DNA from: an uncultured Coriobacteriaceae bacterium
GTDB lineage: Bacteria > Actinomycetota > Coriobacteriia > Coriobacteriales > QAMH01
DNA length: 6,011 nt
Assembly: GCA_902783925.1 (NCBI GenBank)
Contig: CACZSV010000076.1
Location: 1-6,011, forward strand
Direction: 5' to 3'
Below, in pieces: positions 4,895-6,011 of this stretch. A model generated the notes under the pieces. That model had not been told where the DNA came from. It did no database searches and saw only the letters and a list, made by a program, of their open reading frames with translations. A program made the translations under genes and the position numbers. How positions within the stretch are numbered: position 1 is the first letter of the stretch; every line of letters starts with the position of its first letter.

Positions 4895-6011
4895 ATGAGA
4901 GCTCAGGCGGCGCAACAACAATTCGATATCGACGAGCTTCGGGCACGTTTGTCCGAGCAGCTGCGTTCAAGCGCTTCCTTCAGCCAGACGGTGTACCAAG
5001 AACAACCCATTCTCATTACGGGCAAGCAGCTCAAGAGCTTTGTACCAGAGGCAATCAACGCTGCTCGGCAGCTGGCCCGTCAACCTCATCTGCGCCACAC
5101 AAGCGAAACGCAGATATTCTATGAGCAAGCTCGTGCCCTTGCCGGGTACGAGGACAATTACGAATACGCAGGCGCGTTCACTCACTACTACCCCACGTAC
5201 GAGGATATGAATAACGAGCAGCTGCGTGGATATTTTTCGTGGCGCACCAAAGCCCGTCACGGTCAGGTCCAACGTGGCTCGCTTTCGTTTGCTTATCTAT
5301 ACCTATACGAGCTCATCAACCTCATCGGGGTCGAGAATGCCCAGCATGGCTACGAGACTATGCGCATCTTTGGAGATGCATACGCACCCTTCGACAGACG
5401 TTTTGCCGCATATTTCGAATCTTGGCTCGATGACTTTGTCATCTATTACCAGCTTGACCCGTGCCTCTTGCGCTCCATGGGCTTTGCAGAGCATGATGCC
5501 GCATACGATGCCCTTCTGCATCGGCAGGACTGTTCAGACAAGAAGCTCTTCGATGCTATCTCTTTGCTGAGCTCCTACAGCATTATCGATTCACCGTTCT
5601 TTCTCGATCATGAAGACGAACTGGTGGCACTCGTCGCACATGCGTATCGCACGGTTGCAGATCATCACGATGCAAAGCTCAAAAACCCGTTGACCACCAA
5701 GCTGTTCGGGAGAATGCAACACGAACGCTATCTCCCCTTCCGCAATGCGGTGTTCGCCAATCCGCTCAAAACCCAGCGTCTCGACTATCAGATCTCCCCT
5801 CACGACACCGTGTTCTGCCGCGAGGGTGCCTGGTATCGTGCGCGGTATGCGAGCCTCGAGGCCAAATGTCCGTGGCTTTCCCAGCTGCTCGAGACAGCAG
5901 AGAGCGTCCTGCGCGACGCATACGAATTCCCCAATACGCTTACGCGGCGCATCAAGACCAAGTACATCGTCAAAGAGCTCGAAGCGACGGCCGTGCAGCT
6001 TATCGAGAAAA
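4895..6011 (+). CDS. TerB N-terminal domain (TerB_N) protein, 3' end beyond window
   Basis: The frame is open from ATG 4895 to the right edge: 372 complete codons and one spare base. Residues 1-85 are charged and Gln-rich, predicted soluble, with no signal peptide. Residues about 91-150 carry the hallmark of the TerB_N domain: THYYPTYEDMNNEQLRGYFSWR (in pieces, HYYPTY, MNNEQ, YFSWR), then the basic RHG stretch and SFAYLYLYELIN. The rest (150-372) is mostly helical-looking with no motif I can name, and a C-terminal TerB_C domain could follow outside the window. Comparative genomics (the Aravind group's work on Ter systems) places TerB_N/TerB_C proteins with stress-response and DNA-processing genes such as helicases. 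The biochemical role is unknown, and tellurite resistance itself should not be assumed. The putative LexA box upstream suggests damage-inducible expression. The partial length prevents a family-size comparison. Confidence 0.85.
   Translation, partial: MRAQAAQQQFDIDELRARLSEQLRSSASFSQTVYQEQPILITGKQLKSFVPEAINAARQLARQPHLRHTSETQIFYEQARALAGYEDNYEYAGAFTHYYPTYEDMNNEQLRGYFSWRTKARHGQVQRGSLSFAYLYLYELINLIGVENAQHGYETMRIFGDAYAPFDRRFAAYFESWLDDFVIYYQLDPCLLRSMGFAEHDAAYDALLHRQDCSDKKLFDAISLLSSYSIIDSPFFLDHEDELVALVAHAYRTVADHHDAKLKNPLTTKLFGRMQHERYLPFRNAVFANPLKTQRLDYQISPHDTVFCREGAWYRARYASLEAKCPWLSQLLETAESVLRDAYEFPNTLTRRIKTKYIVKELEATAVQLIEK

Noticed and set aside
4895..6011. Tellurite resistance as the function of the TerB_N gene
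   Set aside because: TerB_N is named after genes in the ter cluster, but no other ter gene (terC, terD, terZ) is seen and the domain alone does not imply tellurite resistance.

Overview
The window looks like chromosomal DNA of a moderately GC-rich anaerobic actinobacterium. My best guess is class Coriobacteriia (Slackia/Eggerthella-like). This rests on GC-rich codon use, redox genes of anaerobic type, a Gram-positive-type LexA-like operator (GAAC-N4-GTTC) and a TerB_N-type gene. No rRNA or other taxonomic marker is present, so the assignment is an inference.

Layout. (1) Positions 1-2036, minus strand: the first 678 codons of carB, the large subunit of carbamoyl-phosphate synthase, which runs off the left edge. 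The frame is open throughout; I translated it line by line. (2) Positions 2037-2243: a 207-bp divergent intergenic region with a candidate promoter on each strand and two short inverted repeats. (3) Positions 2244-3443 and 3457-4731, plus strand: a tight two-gene unit. The first gene encodes a GlpC/GlcF/HdrD-like iron-sulfur protein with two [4Fe-4S] motifs and two CCG domains. The second encodes an FAD-dependent pyridine-nucleotide-disulfide-oxidoreductase-fold protein whose NAD(P)H motif is degenerate. (4) Positions 4732-4894: an intergenic region with a short REP-like hairpin, then a -10 element and a perfect GAAC-N4-GTTC inverted repeat that overlaps the -35 position. (5) Position 4895 to the right edge, plus strand: a 5'-complete, 3'-truncated gene for a TerB N-terminal-domain (TerB_N) protein, also missing its end.

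How the parts fit. carB is housekeeping (pyrimidine and arginine supply). carA is not directly upstream, because the divergent redox pair sits there. The Fe-S protein and flavoprotein probably form one electron-transfer complex. Its substrate cannot be read from sequence, and the flavoprotein may take its electrons from something other than NAD(P)H. The most interesting part is the right edge: a TerB_N gene, from a family linked by comparative genomics to stress and DNA-processing systems, lies directly behind what looks like an SOS (LexA) operator. That suggests a DNA-damage-inducible system that continues beyond the window.

No tRNA, rRNA, CRISPR array, transposase or attachment site was seen. 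No stretch longer than about 210 bp lacks a gene.
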